NCBI RefSeq assembly: GCF_030325625.1
Contig: NZ_JACAIS010000001.1
Location: 372,001 to 436,000 of the forward strand
Direction: 5' to 3'
Source of the DNA: Sphingobacterium sp. N143
GTDB lineage: Bacteria > Bacteroidota > Bacteroidia > Sphingobacteriales > Sphingobacteriaceae
Length of the DNA stretch: 64,000 bases
Shown in pieces: positions 55,985-64,000 of this stretch. The notes beneath the pieces were generated by a model. It did no database searches and had not been told where the DNA came from. It worked only from the letters and a program-made list of their open reading frames with translations. Positions within the stretch are counted from its first letter, which is position 1. The number at the start of each line of letters is the position of its first letter. A program made the position numbers and the translations under genes.

Positions 55985-56839
55985 TCATGATCTGAATTCT
56001 TGGGTAAATGTGCTGATGGTTTTACCGGTCTGAGCCTTAAAAAATCGCATCAGATGATTGGGCTCAGAAAAATTCAGTTCAAATGCAATCTCATTGATGG
56101 ATTTATTAGAATGGATAAGAAGCTCTTGCACCTCAAACAAAAGTCTCTGCTTAAGCAATTGTGATGCGGTTATATTAAATTGAGTTTTAACAGCATTATT
56201 AAGGGTGATTCGGCTAATTCCCATGAGCATGCTGTAGTCAGCGATTCGTTGCCTTTGTTTGATATGCTGTTCCAAGAGTCTTTTGAACTGATAAGCAAAG
56301 TTATTTTCTGGTTTTTGTGAAGGAAGCCCATTGCGTTTAGCATATTTACGGTTTAAGGTTTGTAGTAAATAGTATAACAACGAACGAATGATATGTGCAC
56401 TGTCTGGTTCAGTATGAACAAGTTCTGATTTAATTTCAGTAAGTAAATTGCAAAATTTAGACATATGTGTATCATCTGCTATAATCTTTGGTGAATGGCT
56501 CAATTGGTAAAAATATAGAAGCTTATAGGTAAACAGCTTATCGGAAAAGAACTCATTTAGAAAATCTTCCTGAAAAATCAATGTGGTGAATTCCAGGTGG
56601 TCAGCGTCTACTTCCCAGGTATGCTTTTGAAATGCTGAAATGAAGATTATACAATTATCCTCCAGCTCAACAACTTGCTGAGCCAATATCAATTGTCCTT
56701 TGGCTTTTTTGAAAAAAAGAATTTCGAAAAAATCCTTATGATAGGTTTCCTGATGTGTATAGTCAGTTTCTTGATCTGTAAGGACATTCAGTAGAAACTC
56801 AACACCGCATTCACCTTTATGAAATTTTACTGTTCTCAA
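55985..56839 (-). CDS. AraC-family transcriptional regulator
   Basis: This 284-residue regulator has an N-terminal ligand domain of AraC-cupin type (ECGVEFLLNVLTDQETDYTHQ) and a C-terminal pair of helix-turn-helices. These are RIADYSMLMGISRITLNNAVKTQFNITASQ and SINEIAFELNFSEPNHLMRFFKAQTGKTISTF. Complete. The methionine aminopeptidase gene lies 22 nt upstream on the same strand, so the two may share a transcript. Confidence 0.9.
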   Translation of the reverse strand: MRTVKFHKGECGVEFLLNVLTDQETDYTHQETYHKDFFEILFFKKAKGQLILAQQVVELEDNCIIFISAFQKHTWEVDADHLEFTTLIFQEDFLNEFFSDKLFTYKLLYFYQLSHSPKIIADDTHMSKFCNLLTEIKSELVHTEPDSAHIIRSLLYYLLQTLNRKYAKRNGLPSQKPENNFAYQFKRLLEQHIKQRQRIADYSMLMGISRITLNNAVKTQFNITASQLLKQRLLFEVQELLIHSNKSINEIAFELNFSEPNHLMRFFKAQTGKTISTFTQEFRS

Positions 56840-56861
56840 TAGTTATGGATGTAACTCATTG

Positions 56862-57626
56862 CTAATGAAATATACCATTATCCGCTGTCAATATAATGGG
56901 ACTTCCATCAGTAATTAAGATGGTGTGTTCATGTTGAACCATATATCCGCCTTTATCACCGACCATCGTCCAACCATCATTCAATTCAGTAGCATAGGTG
57001 GAATCGGTGGAAATAAATGTTTCAATGGCAACTACGCTATTTTTTCTAAACCGTCTCTGGTCCAATCGATTTTTATAATTGAGCAATTCATCAGGCTCTT
57101 CATGTAAACTTCTGCCGATGCCATGGCCACCAAGATTTTTAATGACTTTGTATCCTCTTTTTTTTGCTTCTGTTTCCATTAAATGGCCTATTTCAGCAAT
57201 TTTAACACCCCCACGAATATTTTTTATGGTCTTTTGAAGGATTTCCTTAGAGGCATCAACCAATTTTTGATGATGATTTATGTCCTGGCCTATGACAAAG
57301 GAAGCTCCATTATCTGCCCAAAATCCATCCAGCTCGGCTGAAACATCGATATTGATTAGGTCACCTTCCTGCAGTAAGCGATTTTGGGATGGAACGCCAT
57401 GGCAAAATTCGTTGTCAACACTGATGCATGTCCATCCTGGGAAGCCATAAGTAAGTGCCGGAGCTGACTTTGCACCAAAACCCGTTAATATTTTAGCGCC
57501 ATATTCATCTAATTCTTTTGTTGACATCCCAACTGCTGCATATTCACACATCGCACGGAGCGTTTTTGCTACAGCCTCACTGGCCTTTTGCATTCCAGCC
57601 AATTCAGTTTCATTGGTAATAGACAT
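56862..57626 (-). CDS. map: Methionine aminopeptidase, type I
   Basis: This 254-residue metallo-aminopeptidase removes initiator Met from new proteins. Motifs are CISVDNEFCHGVPSQNRLLQEGDLINIDVSAELDGFWADNGASF (in parts), with the substrate His and the two metal-binding Asp. GGHGIGRSLHEEP holds the metal His, and the late TFISTDST and HEHTILIT regions hold the Glu ligands. Length is normal. Placed in a peripheral region, it could be a second copy next to the usual ribosomal-operon map; this cannot be tested here. Confidence 0.93.
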   Translation of the reverse strand: MSITNETELAGMQKASEAVAKTLRAMCEYAAVGMSTKELDEYGAKILTGFGAKSAPALTYGFPGWTCISVDNEFCHGVPSQNRLLQEGDLINIDVSAELDGFWADNGASFVIGQDINHHQKLVDASKEILQKTIKNIRGGVKIAEIGHLMETEAKKRGYKVIKNLGGHGIGRSLHEEPDELLNYKNRLDQRRFRKNSVVAIETFISTDSTYATELNDGWTMVGDKGGYMVQHEHTILITDGSPIILTADNGIFH

Positions 57627-57699
57627 GATAATTGTTTTTTATTGATACACAAATGTCATAAAAAAAATGGAGAATCTAGGGCAGAAACATTCCGCCCAG

Positions 57700-58136
57700 T
57701 TAATATTGCAGATGACGGCTATCAATTTTTGACGTAATCGGATAGACATCCTTATGGATGTCAATGGCTGCTTGAGATAATGGTATTCCAGCCATGGTCG
57801 TTTCGGTCCCCTGAATATGGATGTTCTTTTAGGGGGCATCTCCCCAGTGCTGGACTGCTTCGTAGTGCTTATTTTTCAGTTGTTGTTGCACCCAGCTAAA
57901 ATCATGTTTTTCGATCTCAAATGCTTTGCGTTCATCCCACAGATCAGCCCGATCCAAGGATAAGCGGATCGTATTTTCTTTTTTCCAGATCAATGCACCC
58001 AATTGGCCATTGCCCAAGGGAATAGCCTCATCCCACTGCGCCGCAAGATCTGTAAAACTAAGATTATAGCTGCTGGATGGTTGCGCAGCTACCAAACGGG
58101 TCAGTAAAAAAATAAGATGAGATAGCTGTATTTCAT
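57700..58136 (-). pseudogene. Collapsed GH95-like glycoside hydrolase remnant
   Basis: Residues YNLSFTDLAAQWDEAIPLGN, followed by GQLGALIWKKENTIRLSLDRADLWDERK, match the N-terminal domain of GH95-type alpha-fucosidases. The coding frame has no proper start: the likely start ATG at 58136 (KYSYLILFF...) is out of frame by one base. Adding a single T to a 7-T run would restore a perfect signal peptide ending LVAAQP. The frame stops at TAA 57829-57831 after EAVQHWGDAP, yet the same frame then continues sensibly (GTETTMAGIPLSQAAIDIH) to TAA at 57700. Probably most of the enzyme was deleted. Confidence 0.75.
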
Positions 58137-58640
58137 AATTTATGCGATATGGTTTACAAATTTAATCGTCACTGTGATAAATAGCTGATACGATATCGGC
58201 TTTTTTACAGCCTATTCTTACCCTTGTTGCTCCCAATACGTCCATCAGACCCACCTTGTTCACCAATGCCTGCCCTTAACTACTTATTGCCCAGAAATGC
58301 TGATCAAATGGATATAACCAGTGCCAGTAAACCCTCACTATAGATTAAAAGTGTAACAATTGTTTGGTTATCCATATCCTGTAACTAAAATGTTATCAGC
58401 TATTTATTGATCCTAAAAAGGGGGCAACACTGATGAAAATGAAGATTATGACGACTGATGGTAATATAGTGTATGTTTCTGTTAATCTAGTTTTAGTATA
58501 TACAATCATACTTATTTATTTTTATATTAAATAATAGAGACTCATTTGTCGTTATTGGACTGACTAGCATTGGAATAGTCGCATCACAATTATAAAAATA
58601 AACCTAATTACAGAAATCAAATTGAATAGACCTTATTGCT
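58137..58640. other. Intergenic region upstream of the cytochrome/CBM operon
   Basis: These 504 bases separate the GH95 remnant from the operon at 58641. No frame or RNA gene was recognised. ATAACCA at 58314 and TGGTTAT at 58365 form a 7-bp inverted repeat next to repeated GGATAT, and TAGTTTTA near 58489 is a near-match to a -7 box. Promoters for the operon probably lie here, but none is clear. Confidence 0.5.
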
Positions 58641-61397
58641 ATGAGTAGAAAATTAATGGTTTTAGCATTATTGGCCTTAGCCGTTACTTGTATTGCACTC
58701 TTTACGCTGGGTAAAGAAGAAACCGTTGACTTTAGTGCAGATGTGAAACCGATCTTAAATAAACATTGTATTACCTGTCATGGCGGAGTGAAAAAAAATG
58801 GCGGATTAAGTTTTCTTTTTGAAAATGAAGCTTTTGCCCGGGCTGAATCTGGCAGGCCGGCGATTATTCCAGGGGATGCCGAGCACAGTGAGTTTATGAA
58901 AAGGCTACTTTCGGATGACCCGGAATTACGTATGCCTTATAATGCACCCAAACTGAATGATGAGGAGATTAACATTTTAAAAAGATGGATCGACCAAGGT
59001 GCAAAGTGGGGAGAACATTGGGCTTATACCTTACCCAAAGAGGTGGATGTCCCCAAGCCTTTCACCTTCGCAGGACTGTTTGGCATAAAACCCAAAGGGG
59101 TGAACAACAATATCGATTATTTTGTTCAGGCCAAATTGAAAACCAAGGATCTTACACGTGCAGATGAAGCTGATCGCAGCACCTTATTGAGAAGACTTTA
59201 CCTGGACCTGATTGGTATACCGCCTACCTTGGCCGAAACTCATGCTTTTATCGAAGATGAACGTGACGATGCCTATTCCCGGAGGGTCGACAGCTTATTG
59301 GCCTCATCCAAATATGGTGAAAAATGGGCCAGCTGGTGGTTGGATATGGCACGTTATGCAGATACCAAAGGCTATGAGAAAGACGGATCACGTCATATCT
59401 GGCCCTACCGCGACTGGGTGATTAAAGCGCTAAATAAGGATATGCCTTATGACGAATTTACCATTGAGCAGCTCGCTGGCGACCTCTTGCCTCAACCCAC
59501 CAAAGATCAGCTTATTGCCACCGCTTTTCACCGTAACACAATGAATAACGATGAGGGGGGAACCGACAGTGAAGAATTTAGAATGGCCGCCGTTTTAGAT
59601 CGATTGAATACCAGTTATCAAGTATGGTTAAGTACCACATTTGAGTGTGTGCAATGCCACAGTCATACCTACGATCCTTTTAAATTTGAAGAATACTATA
59701 AATCCTTGGCCTTCTTCAACAATACACGCGATGAAGATACTCAGGGTGATCATCCAAAATTACGTTTCTATACAGCGGAGGACGAGAAACGTATCGATAG
59801 TATTAAGCATTGGTTGGCGGCCAATGCTGATGGAAACGCCGTAAAATCAGCGGATCTATTTTTGTACACGCTTGAACCTAAGATCCATGCGCATTATAGT
59901 GACAAGATTACGGATGGCGCTTTGTATGATACCAAATGGCTCGGTGTACGCAACGGAGGTTCTGCACGGTTGAAAGCAATTGCCCTGGATGGGAAAAAAC
60001 AGCTATTCATGAACTTCTGGACCGATGTAGCTGGCGGAAAAATGGAAATACACCTTGATGCTGCACAGGGCCCCCTGTTGGCTCATGTGGATTTGCCGAA
60101 AACTGCTGGAAGACAGGTTATTCAGGCGCCGATTCTGTCGACAGCAGGAACACATGATCTTTATCTCGTATTTAAAAATCCTGCCGTGGCTGCCGGTCAG
60201 CCAATATGTATGATTGAATGGTTTGCCTTTCGGAAAGATTTTCCCAGTGGCACAGCTACCGAACATCAGCACTTTCAGCGTACTTTTTTGCAGCTTGTTA
60301 ACCTGCAGCCTGAAAGTGTGCCCGTGATGATCGAAAACCCCAAAGATATGCAGCGGAAAACGAATGTTTTCCTCCGTGGTAATAGATTGACACTCGGGGA
60401 AGAAGTACAGCCGATGGTGCCGGAATCACTCAATGATTTTCCGAAAGGTGCGCCCCGAAACCGTATGGGATTTGCACAATGGATAGTCAGTAAAGAAAAT
60501 CCGCTGACTGCCCGAACCTTGGTCAACCGTGTCTGGGCACAGCTGTTCGGTAGTGGATTGGTCGAGCCGCTAGGGGATATGGGGACACAGAGTACAGCAC
60601 CAATTCATCGGGAATTATTGGATTACCTCGCTTTGGATCTGATGAATGAAAAAAAATGGAGCATGAAAAAACTGGTTCGGGAGATTGTTCTCTCCGGCAC
60701 CTATAGGCAGGCTTCAACACGAAATGACGAAAACGTCCAGAAAGACCCCGAGAATCATTATTTCGCCAGAGGACCGAGATTTCGTCTTTCAGCCGAGCAG
60801 ATCCGCGATCAGGCCTTAGCTGTAAGTGGATTGTTAAGCAACAAGATGTATGGTCCGAGTGTCATGCCTTATCAGCCGGATGGTGTTTGGATGACCGTAT
60901 ATAGCGGTGAGTCCTGGGTCAAAAGTGAAGGTGAAGATCAGTATAGACGTGCTGTGTACACCTTCTTAAAACGTACGAGCCCATATCCATCCTTTGTTTC
61001 CTTTGATGCATCCAGCCGGGAGGTGTGTCTGGTTGATCGTATACGGACCAATACACCTTTACAGGCGTTGGCCACGTTAAACGATCCTGTATACCTGGAA
61101 GCGGCGAAGCATTTGGGTGATATCATGGCACTTGAGGGAAAAGGGGATACAAAAAAGAGCATCAGCGCCGGGTACCGAAGGGCAATGCTCAAAGAGGCTG
61201 ACCCCAAGAAGATTGCTGACCTTGAACAGCTTTATCAAAAAGCAGTGCTGGAATTTCGTAAAACACCAGCTGCGGCAGCGAAATATGTGGGTGAAGATTT
61301 GAATAAGGCTGATAGCAAGACACTGTCGTCCAGAGCTGCATACATGTTGGTTGCAAATGCATTGTTGAATCTCGATGAATTTTTGACCAAATCATAG
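58641..61397 (+). CDS. PSCyt1/DUF1549/DUF1553 protein with CBM6-like insert
   Basis: This 918-residue exported protein has an N-terminal hydrophobic signal/anchor (residues 4-23). Its cytochrome-like domain has one heme site, CITCH (Cys43, Cys46, His47), preceded by SADVKPILNKH. DUF1549 follows (about 150-360; RLYLDLIGIPPTLAE, then DMARYADTKGYEKDG), then an insert (about 425-533) with the CBM6-like strand pattern TAGTHDLYLVFKN..ICMIEWFAF. DUF1553 completes it (about 600-880; NPLTARTLVNRVWAQLFG, RFRLSAEQIRDQALAVSG). These proteins are common in Planctomycetes and Bacteroidota and are thought to take part in redox chemistry with DUF1501 partners; the reaction is unknown. First gene of the operon. 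Confidence 0.92.
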   Translation: MSRKLMVLALLALAVTCIALFTLGKEETVDFSADVKPILNKHCITCHGGVKKNGGLSFLFENEAFARAESGRPAIIPGDAEHSEFMKRLLSDDPELRMPYNAPKLNDEEINILKRWIDQGAKWGEHWAYTLPKEVDVPKPFTFAGLFGIKPKGVNNNIDYFVQAKLKTKDLTRADEADRSTLLRRLYLDLIGIPPTLAETHAFIEDERDDAYSRRVDSLLASSKYGEKWASWWLDMARYADTKGYEKDGSRHIWPYRDWVIKALNKDMPYDEFTIEQLAGDLLPQPTKDQLIATAFHRNTMNNDEGGTDSEEFRMAAVLDRLNTSYQVWLSTTFECVQCHSHTYDPFKFEEYYKSLAFFNNTRDEDTQGDHPKLRFYTAEDEKRIDSIKHWLAANADGNAVKSADLFLYTLEPKIHAHYSDKITDGALYDTKWLGVRNGGSARLKAIALDGKKQLFMNFWTDVAGGKMEIHLDAAQGPLLAHVDLPKTAGRQVIQAPILSTAGTHDLYLVFKNPAVAAGQPICMIEWFAFRKDFPSGTATEHQHFQRTFLQLVNLQPESVPVMIENPKDMQRKTNVFLRGNRLTLGEEVQPMVPESLNDFPKGAPRNRMGFAQWIVSKENPLTARTLVNRVWAQLFGSGLVEPLGDMGTQSTAPIHRELLDYLALDLMNEKKWSMKKLVREIVLSGTYRQASTRNDENVQKDPENHYFARGPRFRLSAEQIRDQALAVSGLLSNKMYGPSVMPYQPDGVWMTVYSGESWVKSEGEDQYRRAVYTFLKRTSPYPSFVSFDASSREVCLVDRIRTNTPLQALATLNDPVYLEAAKHLGDIMALEGKGDTKKSISAGYRRAMLKEADPKKIADLEQLYQKAVLEFRKTPAAAAKYVGEDLNKADSKTLSSRAAYMLVANALLNLDEFLTKS

Positions 61398-61510
61398 CGG
61401 AGGCATGCAAGGTTGAGCCTCGTCATATGGCCCACTAAAGCCTGTGCAAGGAAAGAACAAGTGCAAATAATAGATTCATAGCAGCAGCATTGCTATTAAA
61501 AGATACATAC

Positions 61511-63010
61511 ATGAAAGATCTCAATAAACTCATCGAAGAAGCAAAACAGTCCGAACTGAAAGCTGTGACAAGAAGGCACTTTCTAAAAGACTGTGTTGCT
61601 GGTATTGGTGGCATTGCCCTGGGAAGTCTTTTGACAGGTTGTGGTGGATGGGGCAGCTCCAAATCAGCAGGAGATTTGGATTTAAATGCTTTAAACCCAT
61701 TGATTCCTAAATCACCGCATTTCCCCGGCAAGGCTAAAAGTGTGATTTATTTACATATGGCGGGAGCACCTTCGCAGCTTGAACTGTTTGACTATAAGCC
61801 TGCATTGCAGAAATTACATAATCAGCCCTGTCCACAATCGCTCCTGGCAGGAAAGAAATTTGCCTTTATTCGCGGCGTTCCGAACATGCTGGGACCACAG
61901 GCTACTTTTAAGCAGTATGGTGATAGTGGAGCTTGGGTTTCAGATCATTTACCTCATTTTAGTAAAGTAGTAGATGAGGTTAGTTTTTTGAAAGCCGTTC
62001 ATACCGATCAATTTAACCATGGTCCAGCACAATTGTTTATGCATACGGGAAGCGCACGTTTGGGGCGTCCCAGTATCGGTTCTTGGGTAACTTATGGTTT
62101 GGGCTCAGAAAATAGCAACCTCCCTGGCTTTGTGGTACTGACCTCCGGTGGCAAAACACCCGATGCTGGAAAGAGTGTCTGGGGAAGTGGCTTCCTGCCA
62201 TCAGTTTATCAGGGGGTGCAATGCCGGTCTAAAGGAGATCCTGTGTTGTTTATTGCCGACCCAGAGGGAATGGACCGCGATATGAAGCGCCATCTTATTG
62301 ACGCGATTAATCAGGTTAATAAAACCGAGTATGATACTTTTAAAGACCCAGAAACATTGTCGCGGATTGCACAGTATGAGATGGCATATAAAATGCAGGT
62401 TGCGGTACCTGAAGTAATGAATATCAATAATGAGCCAGCCTATATTCATGAATTATATGGTACTGAACCGGGCAAGGAATCCTTCGCGAATAACTGCCTG
62501 TTAGCGCGCAAACTTGTTGAGCAGGGAGTACGCTTTGTACAATTATTTGACTGGGGCTGGGACAGCCATGGAACAAATGCAGCAGACTCCATAGACCTTG
62601 GGTTTCGAAATAAATGCCGTGAAATCGATCGCCCGATGACGGCGTTGATTCTGGATTTAAAACAACGGGGACTATTGGAGGATACCTTGGTGGTCTGGGG
62701 TGGTGAATTTGGACGCACACCCATGCAGGAGAACAGGGATAATAGTGATATGCCTTTTCTGGGAAGAGACCATCATACAGATGCCTACACCATTTGGATG
62801 GCCGGTGGTGGTGTGCGCAATGGGATCAGTTATGGACAAACGGATGAGATTGGTTTTGCGGGAGTCGAAGGCCGGACTTCGGTACATGATGTGCATGCGA
62901 CCATGCTCCATCTTCTGGGATTTGACCATGAAAAGTTTACATACGAATTTCAAGGCCGACCATTCCGTTTGACTGATGTGGAAGGTGAACTTATACAAGC
63001 TATTATTTAA
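61511..63010 (+). CDS. DUF1501 Tat-exported lipoprotein
   Basis: This 499-residue protein has a twin-arginine signal TRRHFLKDCVAG followed by IALGSLLTGCGG, a lipobox, so it is predicted to be folded in the cytoplasm before export and then acylated. The mature part is the alkaline phosphatase/sulfatase-like DUF1501 domain. Landmarks are VIYLHMAGAPSQLELFDYKP, GPAQLFMHTGSARLGRPS, LFDWGWDSHGTNAADSI and VVWGGEFGRTP, with several Asp/His likely to bind metal. DUF1501 genes almost always follow a DUF1549/DUF1553 gene, as here (113 nt gap). The start at 61511 is chosen over 61490. Confidence 0.92.
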   Translation: MKDLNKLIEEAKQSELKAVTRRHFLKDCVAGIGGIALGSLLTGCGGWGSSKSAGDLDLNALNPLIPKSPHFPGKAKSVIYLHMAGAPSQLELFDYKPALQKLHNQPCPQSLLAGKKFAFIRGVPNMLGPQATFKQYGDSGAWVSDHLPHFSKVVDEVSFLKAVHTDQFNHGPAQLFMHTGSARLGRPSIGSWVTYGLGSENSNLPGFVVLTSGGKTPDAGKSVWGSGFLPSVYQGVQCRSKGDPVLFIADPEGMDRDMKRHLIDAINQVNKTEYDTFKDPETLSRIAQYEMAYKMQVAVPEVMNINNEPAYIHELYGTEPGKESFANNCLLARKLVEQGVRFVQLFDWGWDSHGTNAADSIDLGFRNKCREIDRPMTALILDLKQRGLLEDTLVVWGGEFGRTPMQENRDNSDMPFLGRDHHTDAYTIWMAGGGVRNGISYGQTDEIGFAGVEGRTSVHDVHATMLHLLGFDHEKFTYEFQGRPFRLTDVEGELIQAII

Positions 63011-63013
63011 CGA

Positions 63014-63895
63014 ATGAAACGATTGCTATTATTCATGCTCTTGCTGGCCAATTTTTTTCCCCTGTTTGCGCAACAACAAGAGAAACTACAGATCAGATAT
63101 TATTGTACCAATTGGGGAAATACCGATTCATGGGACCGCTTTTGTGAACGTGTTAAGCAAGCTGGTTATGATGGTGTTGAAGCCTGGTTGCCCGCAGATC
63201 ACAACGAACGAAAGGAAATGATCGAAGCTTTAAAAAAGTACAACCTGCGCTTAGGCTTGCTCTCGGGCGGATCAGGAACCTCATTCGAACAATACCGCGA
63301 TAATTTTAACCATAATCTGAAAGAAGCCGCAGGCTTAAAACCGGATTATATCAATTGTCATACCGGCAAAGAATATTATACTTTTGATCAAATTAAACAG
63401 TTGATCGACCTAGGGCAGCTTGCCATGGAGCGGGATAAGGTGCCTGTATATCATGAAACACACCGTGGAAGATTTACTTTTGCAGCACATTTAACGAAGC
63501 AATATCTGGAAAAAATTCCTGCTTTAAGGCTGGCACTTGATATCTCTCACTGGTGCAATGTACACGAATCCATGCTTTCCGACCAAGTGGAGGCTGTGTC
63601 CCTGGCACTTTCACGAACAGCACATATTCATGCGCGGATAGGACATCCGGAAGGACCTCAGGTCAACGATCCAGCGGCACCAGAATGGAAGAGTACTGTC
63701 GATCAGCATTTGGCCTGGTGGGACGAAGTCGTTGCCCAGCATAAAAGAAATGGCGCAAAGGTGCTGACCATGACCACGGAATTTGGGCCAGCCGGCTATT
63801 TGCCAACCTTGCCGTTTACACAGCAACCGGTGGCCGATCAATGGACTGTAAATGTATATATGTTAAATCTACTCAAAGACAGATATAAAGAATGA
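63014..63895 (+). CDS. Exported sugar phosphate isomerase/epimerase-like TIM barrel
   Basis: This 293-residue protein has a clear signal peptide (KRLLLFMLLLANFFPLFAQ), which is odd for a fold that normally works in the cytoplasm on sugar phosphates. The mature part is an AP-endonuclease-2-type barrel: YCTNWGNTDSWDRFCERVKQAGYDGVEAW, YINCHTGKEYY, VYHETHRGRF (metal Glu/His), LALDISHWCNV (Asp/His), and TTEFGPAGY. Metal-binding residues look intact. It begins 3 nt after the DUF1501 stop and overlaps the next gene by 4 nt, so it belongs to the operon. It probably acts on free or oxidised sugars in the periplasm. Confidence 0.9.
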   Translation: MKRLLLFMLLLANFFPLFAQQQEKLQIRYYCTNWGNTDSWDRFCERVKQAGYDGVEAWLPADHNERKEMIEALKKYNLRLGLLSGGSGTSFEQYRDNFNHNLKEAAGLKPDYINCHTGKEYYTFDQIKQLIDLGQLAMERDKVPVYHETHRGRFTFAAHLTKQYLEKIPALRLALDISHWCNVHESMLSDQVEAVSLALSRTAHIHARIGHPEGPQVNDPAAPEWKSTVDQHLAWWDEVVAQHKRNGAKVLTMTTEFGPAGYLPTLPFTQQPVADQWTVNVYMLNLLKDRYKE

Positions 63896-64000
63896 TGGCT
63901 TTCCTTGAAGAATTGATGGCATTTTTGGGGAGGTTTCATCCGATCTTAGTGCACTTACCCATTGGAATTTTGTTGATCGCATTTGTGATGGCTTTGTTAG
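63892..64000 (+). CDS. Membrane protein start, DUF2231/planctomycete cytochrome-type (partial)
   Basis: The ATG at 63892 overlaps the isomerase stop (ATGA); a second ATG follows at once. The 36 visible residues read FLGRFHPILVHLPIGILLIAFVMALL, a start seen in DUF2231-type membrane proteins, several of which carry a cytochrome c domain further on. The conserved His of FHPILVHLPIG suggests heme ligation. The gene runs off the window, so domain content is unknown. It belongs to the operon from 58641. Confidence 0.72.
   Translation, partial: MMAFLEELMAFLGRFHPILVHLPIGILLIAFVMALL

Noticed and set aside
57639..57839. 66-residue minus-strand frame starting in the GH95 remnant
   Set aside because: It is out of frame with the GH95-like sequence and has no features; the frame continuing past the TAA gives more plausible protein.
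58314..58371. ATAACCA/TGGTTAT inverted repeat
   Set aside because: Only 7 bp with a 44-nt gap in AT-rich DNA; likely by chance.

Overview
This window looks like a chromosomal segment of a Bacteroidota bacterium, most likely a Sphingobacterium or close relative in the Sphingobacteriaceae. The reasons are indirect. AT-rich intergenic regions carry several matches to the Bacteroidota -7 promoter box (TAnnTTTG), Shine-Dalgarno sequences are scarce, and the gene content is typical of the group: PHFxFN/LytTR two-component pairs, DUF1080, DUF1501, DUF1553 and DUF1349 secreted proteins, a surface-antigen protein with a C-terminal barrel, and RND lipoprotein operons. No rRNA, tRNA, CRISPR array, insertion sequence or phage gene was recognised.

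Bases 1-14500 begin inside an EmrAB-TolC-type pump (TolC end, HlyD adaptor, DHA2 permease) closed by a strong terminator. A sterol-desaturase-family membrane oxygenase follows. It converges on an overlapping three-gene minus-strand operon (glycosyltransferase, flippase-like membrane protein, glycosyltransferase). Next come an exported endonuclease/exonuclease/phosphatase-family enzyme, an ABC-F ATPase, a small membrane protein, NhaA, a DEAD-box helicase and a VOC protein.

Bases 14580-30000 are an efflux block on the minus strand. It holds two complete RND systems head to tail (adaptor, pump, outer-membrane factor). The first lies downstream of a LytS/LytR-type two-component pair. The second is led by a TetR regulator, and matching TTTAAC-N3-GTTAAA palindromes lie before both the regulator and the adaptor. 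A DUF4822 lipoprotein sits between the two.

Bases 30200-57700 are a mosaic of short transcription units. They include a DinB-like protein, an 850-residue outer-membrane barrel with a kinase-like N-terminal motif, a LuxR gene broken by one in-frame amber codon, and a thiol-chemistry pair (small methyltransferase plus a CPYCHGYE flavoenzyme). A Crp/Fnr regulator follows, with a Gdx/SugE exporter just behind an FNR-like box. The rest includes several AraC regulators beside oxidoreductases, an alcohol dehydrogenase-photolyase pair and methionine aminopeptidase. Decay is visible: a GH30 xylanase-like gene without its N-terminal part, a WG-repeat fragment and a collapsed GH95-like gene.

Bases 58641-64000 are a plus-strand operon that runs off the end of the window. 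It encodes a large PSCyt1/DUF1549/DUF1553 cytochrome-type protein with an apparent CBM6-like insert, a Tat-signal DUF1501 lipoprotein, an exported sugar isomerase/epimerase-like protein and the start of a membrane protein. It is the best candidate here for a poorly described system, probably redox-linked handling of carbohydrate in the periplasm or at the outer membrane. The two most unusual single signals are the kinase-motif barrel fusion and the structured leader plus FNR-like box around the Crp/SugE pair.
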